DNA from: Zhengella sedimenti
Lineage (GTDB): Bacteria; Pseudomonadota; Alphaproteobacteria; Rhizobiales; Rhizobiaceae
Assembly (NCBI RefSeq): GCF_046506625.1
Contig: NZ_JBKFFP010000007.1
Coordinates: 1-64,000, forward strand
Length of the DNA: 64,000 bases
Direction: 5' to 3'
The notes beneath the pieces are model-generated. The model saw only the letters and a program-made list of their open reading frames with translations. It searched no databases and was not told the origin of the DNA. Every line of letters starts with the position of its first letter. Position 1 is the stretch's first letter. This document shows positions 1 through 8,447 of the stretch, piece after piece. The translations under genes and the position numbers were made by a program.

Positions 1-31
1 AGGCAATCGGCACCCGCTAAGTCATTGAAAT

Positions 32-107
<76 letters not shown>

Positions 108-191
108 GCCGATGGCGCGCGATATAGCCCGCACGTCCCCCACTGTCCAGCCCTAATTGCGCTTCGCCGTATGCTTTTTGGTCTGGCCCGG

Positions 192-1106
192 TCACAGATG
201 CAGCATGCCTTCCGCGACTTTGACTGCGTGACCGCCGATCCGCGCCGCCAGGAGCGTGGCATGTTCCACCTCGATTTCCAGCTGGATCCGCGAAGGCCTG
301 CCCATCTCGATACCCTGCTCAAGCACCAGCCGGTGCAGACCGATAGACGGTTCGTCGAAATGGACAACAGCGCCTGCGAAGGCGGCCGCAGCCGAGCCTG
401 TCGCCGGATCCTCCGGGATGCCATGGATTCCCGCGAACATGCGAACATGAAATGCCGAATCATGGTTCACCGTCTCGCGGCAATACACATAGGGGCAAGG
501 CGCACCGTACGGAGCAGGATCGCCCAGCGCCGACAGCCACAGCGCATCATTCATTCGAACTCTTTGCGCCACATCGAGGTTGCGCACCGGAACACAGACA
601 TAGGGAACGCCAGCCGACCAGGCACTGATCATGTGGTTCTCGAAACCGATCTCGTGAACATTGATCCCAAGGGCCGCCGCCGCCGCTTCCTTCGCGACCG
701 GATTGGGCAGATGTTCCGGCAGCTTCGGCAGATCGAATTCGGCGAAGACACCCTCGCCGTCGCGGCGTACCGCCGCCCGGACAAGACCGATGGTTTCCTC
801 CAGCGCGACAAGCGCGGCACCATTGTCCAGACGCCCCTCGCGCTCGGCAATGGCTATCGCCGCGCCGACGGTAGGATGACCCGCGAAAGGCAATTCGCCG
901 CCCGGCATGAAGATGCGCACTGCAGCATTGTGCAATTCGTTCTCCGGCTTCAGGACAAAGACGGTTTCCGACAGGTTGAACTCGCGTGCGATTGCCTGCA
1001 TCGCTTCGCCGGAAAGTCCGGCGGCGTCGAAAACGACAGCCAGCGGATTGCCGCTCAGGGCATGGGTGGTGAACACGTCGTAAATGGCATATGGGCGGCA
1101 CGTCAC
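192..1106 (-). CDS. PhzF family phenazine-biosynthesis-like isomerase
   Basis: The 304-residue product has the N-terminal YAIYDVFTTHALSGNPLAVV block typical of the PhzF/YddE family, the acidic residue in FNLSETVFV (about residue 47) that matches the family's catalytic glutamate, GHPTVG near residue 76 and PATGSAAAAF in the second half. The family folds as two diaminopimelate-epimerase-like halves and catalyses isomerisations, but the substrate is not known for most members, and no phenazine genes lie nearby. The start codon is GTG, which places the conserved N-terminus correctly. It follows the Nudix-like gene on the same strand after about 70 bases, so it may be the last gene of a three-gene unit. 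Confidence 0.88.
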   Translation of the reverse strand: MTCRPYAIYDVFTTHALSGNPLAVVFDAAGLSGEAMQAIAREFNLSETVFVLKPENELHNAAVRIFMPGGELPFAGHPTVGAAIAIAEREGRLDNGAALVALEETIGLVRAAVRRDGEGVFAEFDLPKLPEHLPNPVAKEAAAAALGINVHEIGFENHMISAWSAGVPYVCVPVRNLDVAQRVRMNDALWLSALGDPAPYGAPCPYVYCRETVNHDSAFHVRMFAGIHGIPEDPATGSAAAAFAGAVVHFDEPSIGLHRLVLEQGIEMGRPSRIQLEIEVEHATLLAARIGGHAVKVAEGMLHL

Positions 1107-1177
1107 GTCTGTTGCTCCTGAACAAGATCGATCGTTTGTTCCATATTGGCATGGAGAACGCTGTTGCGCATCGCAAA

Positions 1178-1909
1178 TCAGGCGGCACGAAACCCAGGTT
1201 CGGTTGCCAGCCAGTCGAGAACCGGTCCCATGTGCGCCGCAAGGCGTCGGGGACGTTTTCCGCCGGGTTCGAGCACCACAGGTCCGATGATTTCGGGCAT
1301 CGGCTCCCTGGCGACATGCGCACGCACCTGGCTTGCCAGATCATCGGCGGCCTGCTCAAACCGATAGCGCCTCAACAGCACTGCGTAACCACGGCCCCGC
1401 CAGAGGTGAAAGCCGTGTTCAGCTACGGCTTGTTCAAGGGCCAAGCCGGTTTCCTCGCGCACTTCACGGGCCATGTTGCCCTTGATGTCAATTCGTCCGT
1501 CAACGATGTCACTGGCGTCAAACGACCCGGCCGCGAAATAGCATTGGTCGGCATTGACGGTTTGCGGACCCATGCGGATCGCGATGGCGCGGCCATCCGC
1601 CGATTCCGGAACCGCATGGGCGAAGACATGTTCCGTACCCTCCGGTTCCGGATGCCCGATCCAATGCAGGAGCGTGGCGTACCTGACAAGGTGGCAGCAT
1701 CCCCACAGGATGCCATCGCCGTTGATTTCCGCAGCCGAAACCAGAGTGGTCAGTCCATTGAACAAGGCCGGCTTGGCCGCCTTTGCAACGGCCCAGGTTT
1801 CGGCAATCGCCCTTTCGTGAACCAGTTCGAAGGGATGTGGCTCCGCTGCAAGATCGATCCGGACTTCGGCAATGCGAAGCATCCGTCCACGCGGGATCCT
1901 GATCGCCAT
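1178..1909 (-). CDS. Nudix-like hydrolase with a degenerate Nudix box
   Basis: The 243-residue protein contains REVREETGL around residues 155-165, which matches the second half of the Nudix box (REUxEExGU). The first half is not intact: where the family needs a glutamate eight residues before the arginine, this protein has isoleucine. It may therefore be a divergent or inactive Nudix protein, and the substrate cannot be told. I chose the ATG at 1907-1909 because it lies two bases after the stop of the upstream gene; a longer reading frame exists but would run into that gene. Likely co-transcribed with the upstream phosphatase-like gene. Confidence 0.75.
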   Translation of the reverse strand: MAIRIPRGRMLRIAEVRIDLAAEPHPFELVHERAIAETWAVAKAAKPALFNGLTTLVSAAEINGDGILWGCCHLVRYATLLHWIGHPEPEGTEHVFAHAVPESADGRAIAIRMGPQTVNADQCYFAAGSFDASDIVDGRIDIKGNMAREVREETGLALEQAVAEHGFHLWRGRGYAVLLRRYRFEQAADDLASQVRAHVAREPMPEIIGPVVLEPGGKRPRRLAAHMGPVLDWLATEPGFRAA

Positions 1910-1911
1910 GT

Positions 1912-3021
1912 TCACGCGATATCCAGTTTCATGACGACAGGACAATGGTCGGAAGCCTTGGGCCTGTCCCAGCCCGTCCGCGGATAACGCTCCGGTTCCT
2001 GGCCGGGCGGAAAGATCGTGCGCCACGGCTGTCCCGAGCGGATGATTTCCGGCAACCGTTTCCCGTTTCGCTCCGCTAGCCGCGGCGACAGGAGAAGGTA
2101 GTCGAGCTGGCATAGATGCCGCTCCTCCGGCCCCCGCGTGTGGTAGAGCGTCCAGCGTTCCATCGCGTCCAAGCGCTGGACGGGATCCACCGCGAAGCCG
2201 TCTTCGAGCAGCACATCAAGACTGCTCGATGCTTCCGCCACAGGCTTGAACGAATGGCCCGAACGGCGATCACCCGTAATCAGGATCCGTTCGCGGTAGT
2301 CATTGAAGTCGCCCGCGATCAGCCAGCGTTTTCCCGCTGTGCGGCCCTCGAACTTGTCGGAAATGATCCGCCGTACGGCCCTTGCCTCCGCCATACGTAC
2401 CGGCATGGTATACTCACGGCCCGGAATGCCGTCCCGATTCCCGCCCATCGACTTGAAGTGAATGGCAAAAATCGTCAGGGGACGCCCGGCGACCGAAAGG
2501 TCGATCTCCAGGCAGTCCCGCCGGAACACCCGTTCGTGCGCCTCAATTCCCATCTCCGCGAGCACCCGGTCGTGCAGGCCCAGCTCGCCAAAGGTGACAT
2601 GGGCATGGCTCTGCATGGCCAGGAACTCGATCGGCTGGCCGTCGCGTGTTTCGTCGCGCATCATCACGGCCACATCGATACCGCGTCCGTCATTGCCAGG
2701 CGCCAGGTATTTGTGCCGGTAACCGGATCCGACCATCTTGAAGAGATAGCCGTATTCGAAGGCGTGCAAGGCGTCGAGATTGTCCACTTCCTGCAGCACC
2801 ACGATGTCCGCATGGGTATCGGCGATGGCGAGCGCGGAAAGCTGCCTCGTATCGTCGGTATGCGCGATCGTCCTGGCGGCCTCGAGGCGCTTGTACTGTT
2901 CCTCATCCTCGATCTTGTAGAGCGCCAGCGTCCTGTCCTGGTTCAGATTGTTCCGGTATCCGGAAAAATCGAACCGATTCATCAGGTTCTCGATGTTGAA
3001 GGTGGCAATGCGAAGCGACAT
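1912..3021 (-). CDS. Endonuclease/exonuclease/phosphatase family protein
   Basis: The 369-residue product opens with RIATFNIENL, followed by VVLQEVDNL (metal-binding Glu), IDVAVMMRDE, FAIHFKSMGG, LIAGDFNDY (catalytic Asp and Asn) and ends with ASDHCPVVMKLD (catalytic Asp-His). These are the ordered motifs of the EEP fold shared by exonuclease III, DNase I and inositol phosphatases. The true substrate, nucleic acid or phosphoester, is unknown. The ATG at 3019-3021 was chosen because the family motif begins directly after it; the frame is open for 42 more codons upstream without homologous content. No signal peptide is seen, so it is probably cytoplasmic. Confidence 0.88.
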   Translation of the reverse strand: MSLRIATFNIENLMNRFDFSGYRNNLNQDRTLALYKIEDEEQYKRLEAARTIAHTDDTRQLSALAIADTHADIVVLQEVDNLDALHAFEYGYLFKMVGSGYRHKYLAPGNDGRGIDVAVMMRDETRDGQPIEFLAMQSHAHVTFGELGLHDRVLAEMGIEAHERVFRRDCLEIDLSVAGRPLTIFAIHFKSMGGNRDGIPGREYTMPVRMAEARAVRRIISDKFEGRTAGKRWLIAGDFNDYRERILITGDRRSGHSFKPVAEASSSLDVLLEDGFAVDPVQRLDAMERWTLYHTRGPEERHLCQLDYLLLSPRLAERNGKRLPEIIRSGQPWRTIFPPGQEPERYPRTGWDRPKASDHCPVVMKLDIA

Positions 3022-3112
3022 GGACGGAGTTTGGCTTGCGAATCCGGTTGCTGCAAGTTTCATCCGGACGGCAATTGCCGAAATTATCCGGTTTTCCTTT
3101 GCAGGCCCCGGC

Positions 3113-4906
3113 TCAAAGCCGGTGCGCGGCCCTCGGTTCACCGGCAAAACCGGCAGGCCCGGCGCGCATTGAACCCTTCCAATCCGCGTCGCCGGGCGTG
3201 ATCATGTCGGGCATCGATCGTCCATGGGCAAGGGCCTGGATGATGCCGAACACGAGCGCCGGGTCGTCATGGAGCATGAGTTGTCCCTTGTCCCTGACAG
3301 CAACCAGCCTCGCGCAGGCAAGACGGGCGCATAGCGCCTCCACGTCCCCGATTTGTACGACGTCATCCCGGGTTCCATGAAGAAGGGTGAAATCAACGGA
3401 AGCGGCACGCAATATGCTGCTCCAGTCCCGAACAGCATGCCACATTTCCGTTTCGAAGCCGCAGTGGCCCTGGCGTGTTGTTTCGCGATAAGCCTTTCGC
3501 ATGATATCGCGGATTTCCGGACGCCTCGAAACCGCGCCGTCGACGGTACCTGCAGGATAAAGCGCGTCAATGAACGCATCGATCCCATTCGTCGCGATCT
3601 GCGCTATGCCGGCCTTGACGATTACCGGGAGTACGCTTGGCAGGTGACGCGCGGTATAGGCGACAAACCGCTGCCGCGACGGCATTTGCCGCAACTGCTT
3701 TTGCGTGGCGATCGGTATTCCCGCAGCAATGCCGACGAGTTGCGTGATGCGATGCGGAAAAAGACCCGCAAATGTGGCAGCATGCATGAAGCCCGATGCC
3801 TGCCCGCACATAAGCACCCTCTCATGCCCCAGGTGGTCGAGGAGAAGTGCAACATCGCGGGCATGACGTTCCGGCATGGCAGAGGGCTTGCCCACGTAAG
3901 GCGACGAAAGCGCATATGAACCGCGCCACGGCAATATGAGCCGGATCTGCCGTTGCTCGAGCGCGCGCCTTGCTTCTTCTGACAAGCCGGTGCCGCTCAA
4001 CATGCCATGCATGAGAACCATCGGCTCGCCTGTGATCGGGCCGGCGAATTCGACATGCATGACGCGTCCGTCGGGCAGTTCGAATTGCAGCATATCGCCG
4101 TCATCTTCGATACGAGCACTGTCTGTATTGCTGCCGGTTGCCAGCACTATTCCTGCAACCAGCCTGACCAGATCAAGTTGCGACCTTTGGCCCGTTTTCC
4201 GCAGGAGCGATTTGGCCTGCGTCCGCAAGGTCTGCAAAGACCGTTCCTTGGCTTCGGCAAGTTCGCCAAGTGTGTGCCCCTCCACCCAACCCCTTGCGAT
4301 GGCGATTTCGGCTGGCGTCAAACCGTAAAGCTGTTCCAGATGGGAAGCCGTGCTTTCGATCCAGTTCAGTCCCGCCGCAACCAGCTTTCCGACTGCTTTG
4401 GAGGTCATTACGCTCGGATTCGGACAAAAGAAAAGCAGATACTGCGTTTCACCCTGCCGGTCCCAGGCAAGACCTGCCAGGCGCACCCCGCGCTGTGGTC
4501 CAGGCGGTGTCCGCAATGACCGGCGCAGGCCACCGAGCATTCGGGGTTCAAGCAGCAGTTCCGAAATGTCTTGTCCTGTCAGTTCTCCGAAAGCGTCCGT
4601 TGCCGTGCGATTGCCAGCCAGGATCCTGCCTTCCGCCGACACCAGGAAGGAAGGTCCATTGTCGCGTTCTATATCCTGGCATGTCTCGCCCGGAACGGCA
4701 CGGACGGCGCTCATGCGTTCAAGGATCTCGCCAGCATACTCGAAATGCCTGACCAGCCGGACCGGCAGTTCCGGTTGCTTGTCAGGATACTGGGCGAGTT
4801 CCTGTTCAAGCAATGTTCCCCAGGCATCCATCAGGGCGTCATAACGTGCAGGATCCACGGCCGCCTCGTAGAGACTGTCAATCAGTCGATCATCGTGACC
4901 AGCCAT
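3113..4906 (-). CDS. LuxR-type regulator fused to an alpha/beta hydrolase-like domain
   Basis: About 597 residues in three parts. Residues about 80-165 look like a PAS-type sensor segment (GPSFLVSAEGRILAGN, then a second half ending in YLLFFC). Residues about 190-250 form a LuxR-type helix-turn-helix (LTPAEIAIARGWVEGHTLGELAE, then RSLQTLRTQAKSLLRKTG). From about 295 to 565 an alpha/beta hydrolase fold follows (VLMHGMLSG, VLMCGQASGFMHA, LLHGTRDDVVQIGD). The nucleophile elbow reads QASGF instead of GxSxG, and the usual catalytic histidine position reads GQLML, so the hydrolase part is probably a ligand sensor and not an enzyme. A GTG at 4979-4981 is an alternative start. What it binds and which genes it controls are unknown. 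Confidence 0.82.
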   Translation of the reverse strand: MAGHDDRLIDSLYEAAVDPARYDALMDAWGTLLEQELAQYPDKQPELPVRLVRHFEYAGEILERMSAVRAVPGETCQDIERDNGPSFLVSAEGRILAGNRTATDAFGELTGQDISELLLEPRMLGGLRRSLRTPPGPQRGVRLAGLAWDRQGETQYLLFFCPNPSVMTSKAVGKLVAAGLNWIESTASHLEQLYGLTPAEIAIARGWVEGHTLGELAEAKERSLQTLRTQAKSLLRKTGQRSQLDLVRLVAGIVLATGSNTDSARIEDDGDMLQFELPDGRVMHVEFAGPITGEPMVLMHGMLSGTGLSEEARRALEQRQIRLILPWRGSYALSSPYVGKPSAMPERHARDVALLLDHLGHERVLMCGQASGFMHAATFAGLFPHRITQLVGIAAGIPIATQKQLRQMPSRQRFVAYTARHLPSVLPVIVKAGIAQIATNGIDAFIDALYPAGTVDGAVSRRPEIRDIMRKAYRETTRQGHCGFETEMWHAVRDWSSILRAASVDFTLLHGTRDDVVQIGDVEALCARLACARLVAVRDKGQLMLHDDPALVFGIIQALAHGRSMPDMITPGDADWKGSMRAGPAGFAGEPRAAHRL

Positions 4907-5129
4907 ATCCAACCCGTCAGAATTCCCTGGGAACCTCACACGATAGCCAATACACCAACTGGGGTAAGTGTTGTTGGTCACAGACGGTTAACATGGAAAT
5001 CGAAGACGTAGAGCAGGCACGGCTTGGACGGGCGGTCATGGCCTGCTGCTTGATATGCACGCTTCGGTTTGTCCTGTCCCTGGCTTCCTGATCAATGGCC
5101 CCACCTGACGGATCCAAGGGACAAGGAAA

Positions 5130-5160
5130 CCTGCCCCGCGCCTGATCGGCGCGGGGCAGG
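5130..5160 (-). terminator. Rho-independent terminator after the PilZ gene
   Basis: A perfect 13-base-pair inverted repeat (CCTGCCCCGCGCC and its complement) with a five-base loop lies 14 bases after the PilZ stop codon. On the minus strand it is followed by TTTCCTTGT, a short T-rich tail. Confidence 0.8.
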
Positions 5161-5174
5161 AAATTGCCGGCCCG

Positions 5175-5441
5175 TCAATTCTCGAACTGGATTCCGGCCC
5201 TGACGGGCGAACGCCAGCGGATTGTTGCCATGCGGGTCTCTTCTCCGCTGATACGGATTTCGAAACGGGACGGAATACCCGATGTGTCGCCCATCGAGAG
5301 CATTGCGCCCTGCCCTGAAAAGTTCCGGACGACGGCATCGAGCGACGAATACCCCCTGTTGAATTGAAGCACCGCTCCCTTGAACGACCTTTGCCGCAAC
5401 ATGGACCGTCTGTCAGCGTTCGTCTGAAAAGCATGCCCCAT
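5175..5441 (-). CDS. Single-domain PilZ protein (c-di-GMP receptor)
   Basis: The 88-residue protein is essentially one PilZ domain. It has the RxxxR element near its N-terminus (RSMLR) and the second motif NFSGQG, matching [DN]xSxxG; both are used by the family to hold cyclic di-GMP. The start at 5439-5441 is chosen because AGGAAGGA lies seven bases upstream; two further in-frame ATGs lie just before. It stands alone between its own terminator and the sensor kinase gene. A diguanylate cyclase is encoded at about 22.4-23.2 kb in the same window. The downstream process it controls cannot be told. Confidence 0.85.
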   Translation of the reverse strand: MGHAFQTNADRRSMLRQRSFKGAVLQFNRGYSSLDAVVRNFSGQGAMLSMGDTSGIPSRFEIRISGEETRMATIRWRSPVRAGIQFEN

Positions 5442-5690
5442 TGCCATTTCCTTCCTCATGATCACACCTGCTGGACACGAATGCGCGATGAAACTGATCG
5501 CAAGCGGCGAAGCATGTTTCGCGCCATGTCGGGTTCGTCGGACAAGACCGCGCGATTGCCCCGTTCCGTTGCACGACAGAAGAAAAGGGCACCCTGTCGG
5601 CTTGTCCGGAATCGATACACCGGACACACGCATTGGGTCCCGCATGCCGGTTTGGGACAGAAGCGTGTATCGCAACGGAAACTGACGATT

Positions 5691-7754
5691 TCACGCAGGT
5701 CGGTGACGCGGGATTTCAACGATGATCCCGGTGCCTTCTTGCTGCTTCTCGTCGAGGCGCATCGAAAGTCCGTGCCGGAAGGCCAGTTCCGAGACGATGG
5801 CAAGACCCAGTCCGTTGCCGGCGGTCTGGCGCGCTGTGTTTTCCAGTCGCACATTGCGTTGCAGGGCCGCGTCCCATTCATCCGGCGTCATCCCCGCGCC
5901 TGTGTCATGCACTTCGACCCTGATCATGTCCGCGCTTCGCCGGCATCCCAGGAGGACTTTCCCGGTATCGGTGTAGTTTATGGCGTTTGCGACGAGATTG
6001 CTGACCACGCGCATCAGCACGAGCGGCTCGACGCTGCTTTCCAGCGATGTGGGAACATGGATGAAGCGCAGTCCCTTAGCTCGTGCGTCCGGCAGGAACA
6101 TTTCGTGCACCGAGGCCAGGACGTCATTGACATTCAATTGCCTTCCGGCGACTTCGCTTTCCTCCCTTGCACGATCAGGACGCGCATGGCTTCCGCCCTG
6201 CTCAAGCTGGTCGGCGACGAGTGTTTCGAGATAGGTAAAGGTCTGTTCGATATCCTGCGATTTCGCCCGCGCCGCCGCATCGCCACTGATCAGCCTCTGT
6301 ACGTTGAGCCGCAGGGCATGCAGGGGTTGGCGCAGGTCATGCACCGTATCTGCGAGTATTCGGTCCTTGTCGGCAACCAGATTGAGGGCGATCGCATATT
6401 GCTTTTCGAGTTCCTGCATGCGGCGCGAGATCGAGAGATTGCGCTCGGCATGATACAGGCTTTGCCGCAAGGCTGAATGGCTGGCTTTGCGAAGCTGGTT
6501 TATCCGGTCCCAGATCGCCATGCCCATGAAGGTTGCGTCCGATACCATGACGATCCGGATGCTGTCATACTGCATTTCCTCCGAGATATCGATGCCGAGC
6601 CAATGCCGCCCAGTCATGATCGAACTGGAAATGAGCGCCCCCGCCCAGGCCAGGACGTAGAAACGGACTTCACGAAACCGTTTTCTGGCAGCGACCAGTC
6701 CGGCAAGGGTGAAGAGAAGGATTCCGGCAAATGCCATGAGCACCAGAAGCTTCTTCATTGTCTGCGTGTCGCCGAAAAGGGCGCCGAGGATGAGTGTCAG
6801 CGTGAGGATGACCGTTGCCAGCAACAGCTTGTCGATCACCGGATGAAACCGCTTCGTTTGCAGGAACATCTGGGCAAACAGCGCCCCGAAGATCACGATC
6901 CCGGAACCAAAGTAAACCGTTGCAAATCCATTGAATGCGGGCGAATCAGGCCAAAGATATTTGAAGCCGTTTCCGTCGGCATGCATGATGAAAAGAAGTG
7001 CCGAACCGGAATAGCCGGCATAAGCCAGGAATATCGCGTTCCTCGTCGCCAGAAGCGCCACAAGCGCCAGTGCCGAGAGAAACAGCATCATGCCGTAGTA
7101 GATGAAATTTTTCGCGGAGCGGCGTGTCGAAAAGGCATCGAAACTCTCTGCGGTCTCGATCGAAAAGGTCAATTCCGACGATCCGCCAGACCAGTAACGG
7201 ATGAAAAACCGGGCATCTTCGCCCGGTTGAAGCGAAAACGGCACGACGAGTTCGGGATAGGGGTGTGGCCTGCTGGAAAACGGCGAATGCTGGTCCTGCG
7301 CGATCAGTGTCCGTATGCCGTGATCTGAGCTTTCCTGATAGACCTCGAAAACCTGCATGAAGTTTTCTCGGAAGAACAATTTCCAGTCGTCGGTTCCGGA
7401 GGTCTCGTTCGAGACCGAGAAGCGAAGCCAGATGGCAGACTTCGTATAGCCGAAGTCCGCGCTGGTCCCCTCGATTGGCTGGAAAACCCGCGAACCGGCC
7501 TCGGACGCCACGTCCCTGACAGTCAGCTTCCATTCCGGATCGAGGCGATATTGGACCTGCTGCACCAGCGCACCAGGGTCGACAGGACCGGCAAGTTTCA
7601 CAATTTGTGTCGTCTCCGACGCAATACACGTGTATATAAATGAAAAAGACGAAAACTGTACTGCAATGAATGCCAGAATTATAAAGAGGGAATGGCGGCA
7701 ACCGAAACCGCTTTTACTGGATTGCCGAACACTGTCCTTATTGCCGACGACCAT
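5691..7754 (-). CDS. 7TM sensor histidine kinase (7TMR-DISM type)
   Basis: After an N-terminal hydrophobic signal segment (SLFIILAFIAVQ) comes a periplasmic 7TMR-DISM extracellular domain, then about seven membrane helices, a coiled coil, an H-box (TVHDLRQPLHAL) and a HATPase domain with the N-box NLVANAINYT, G1 box DTGAGM and G2 box GNGLGLAI. It should autophosphorylate on the His of HDLRQPL and pass phosphate to the response regulator encoded divergently next to it. The start is uncertain: no ATG, GTG or TTG lies directly before the signal segment, so I use the ATG at 7752-7754, which makes the gene overlap the regulator's start by 63 bases. The frame stays open far upstream, but that part is antisense to the regulator. 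Confidence 0.85.
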   Translation of the reverse strand: MVVGNKDSVRQSSKSGFGCRHSLFIILAFIAVQFSSFSFIYTCIASETTQIVKLAGPVDPGALVQQVQYRLDPEWKLTVRDVASEAGSRVFQPIEGTSADFGYTKSAIWLRFSVSNETSGTDDWKLFFRENFMQVFEVYQESSDHGIRTLIAQDQHSPFSSRPHPYPELVVPFSLQPGEDARFFIRYWSGGSSELTFSIETAESFDAFSTRRSAKNFIYYGMMLFLSALALVALLATRNAIFLAYAGYSGSALLFIMHADGNGFKYLWPDSPAFNGFATVYFGSGIVIFGALFAQMFLQTKRFHPVIDKLLLATVILTLTLILGALFGDTQTMKKLLVLMAFAGILLFTLAGLVAARKRFREVRFYVLAWAGALISSSIMTGRHWLGIDISEEMQYDSIRIVMVSDATFMGMAIWDRINQLRKASHSALRQSLYHAERNLSISRRMQELEKQYAIALNLVADKDRILADTVHDLRQPLHALRLNVQRLISGDAAARAKSQDIEQTFTYLETLVADQLEQGGSHARPDRAREESEVAGRQLNVNDVLASVHEMFLPDARAKGLRFIHVPTSLESSVEPLVLMRVVSNLVANAINYTDTGKVLLGCRRSADMIRVEVHDTGAGMTPDEWDAALQRNVRLENTARQTAGNGLGLAIVSELAFRHGLSMRLDEKQQEGTGIIVEIPRHRPA

Positions 7755-8339
7755 GATCTGACAGTTCGGGGCACCGAAAGCACGATTCGTGACATGGTCG
7801 ATTTCGAAATCATTGGAACCGCCTCCAATGGCATTCAGGCCATCGCCGACATCCGCAGACGGCGCCCGGACTTCGCGGTCCTTGATCTTTCCATGCCTGG
7901 TGCAACCGGCCTTGAAGTATTGATCGAGTCGCGGCGCTGGTCGCCAGAAACGCGTATCGTGATCGTGACCGGATACAACGCGCCCAAGGTTTTCCGGCAG
8001 CTTGCGGAAGCGGGAGCAGATGGCATTCTGCTCAAGAACGGTCCGGTCCGGGACCTTTGTGATGCCCTGCGCCGCATTGCCGCCGGCTCCCGGGTTTTCT
8101 CCCGTGATGTCGAGGCCGCCATGTCGCCCCTTGAGGCAACGCGCAATCTTTCCATGCGGGAGATCGAGGTTCTCAGATGCGTCGCCCGCGGCATGTCGAA
8201 CGGCCAGATCGGCCAGCATCTCGGCGTCAGTACCAAGACCGTCGACAGTCACAGGACCAGCCTCATGCGCAAGATGGGTGTTCATTCCACGGCAACCCTT
8301 CTTGTAAAGGCGATGCGCGAAGGACTGATCGACGTCTGA
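7692..8339 (+). CDS. NarL/FixJ-type response regulator
   Basis: The 215-residue protein has an N-terminal receiver domain with the acidic pair in LIADDHD, phosphoacceptor Asp about 65 (AVLDLSMPG) and the late lysine in LLKNG. A LuxR-type helix-turn-helix follows at about residues 150-205 (MREIEVLRCVARGMSNGQIGQHLGVSTKTVDSHR). AGAGGGA sits directly before the ATG. It is divergent from the 7TM sensor kinase, which is its probable partner. The shared start region means that the two genes probably have overlapping promoters. Target genes unknown. Confidence 0.93.
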   Translation: MAATETAFTGLPNTVLIADDHDLTVRGTESTIRDMVDFEIIGTASNGIQAIADIRRRRPDFAVLDLSMPGATGLEVLIESRRWSPETRIVIVTGYNAPKVFRQLAEAGADGILLKNGPVRDLCDALRRIAAGSRVFSRDVEAAMSPLEATRNLSMREIEVLRCVARGMSNGQIGQHLGVSTKTVDSHRTSLMRKMGVHSTATLLVKAMREGLIDV

Positions 8340-8447
8340 CAAATCGCCTTGATGTCAAGCTGCAGCAATCATGGGGCAACCGTGGCGTCGAGAGAAGACA
8401 TCATTCCATGGGGTATTCGCCTGATTCCGTGAAAATATCGCGGCAAC

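Noticed and set aside
171..1121. A 316-codon open frame on the plus strand opposite the PhzF gene
   Set aside because: Shadow of the PhzF gene; it would also begin close to the tRNA and has no family resemblance.
7755..8342. A possible 196-residue N-terminal extension of the sensor kinase
   Set aside because: It lies entirely antisense to the response regulator and shows no domain; the kinase signal segment is downstream of it.
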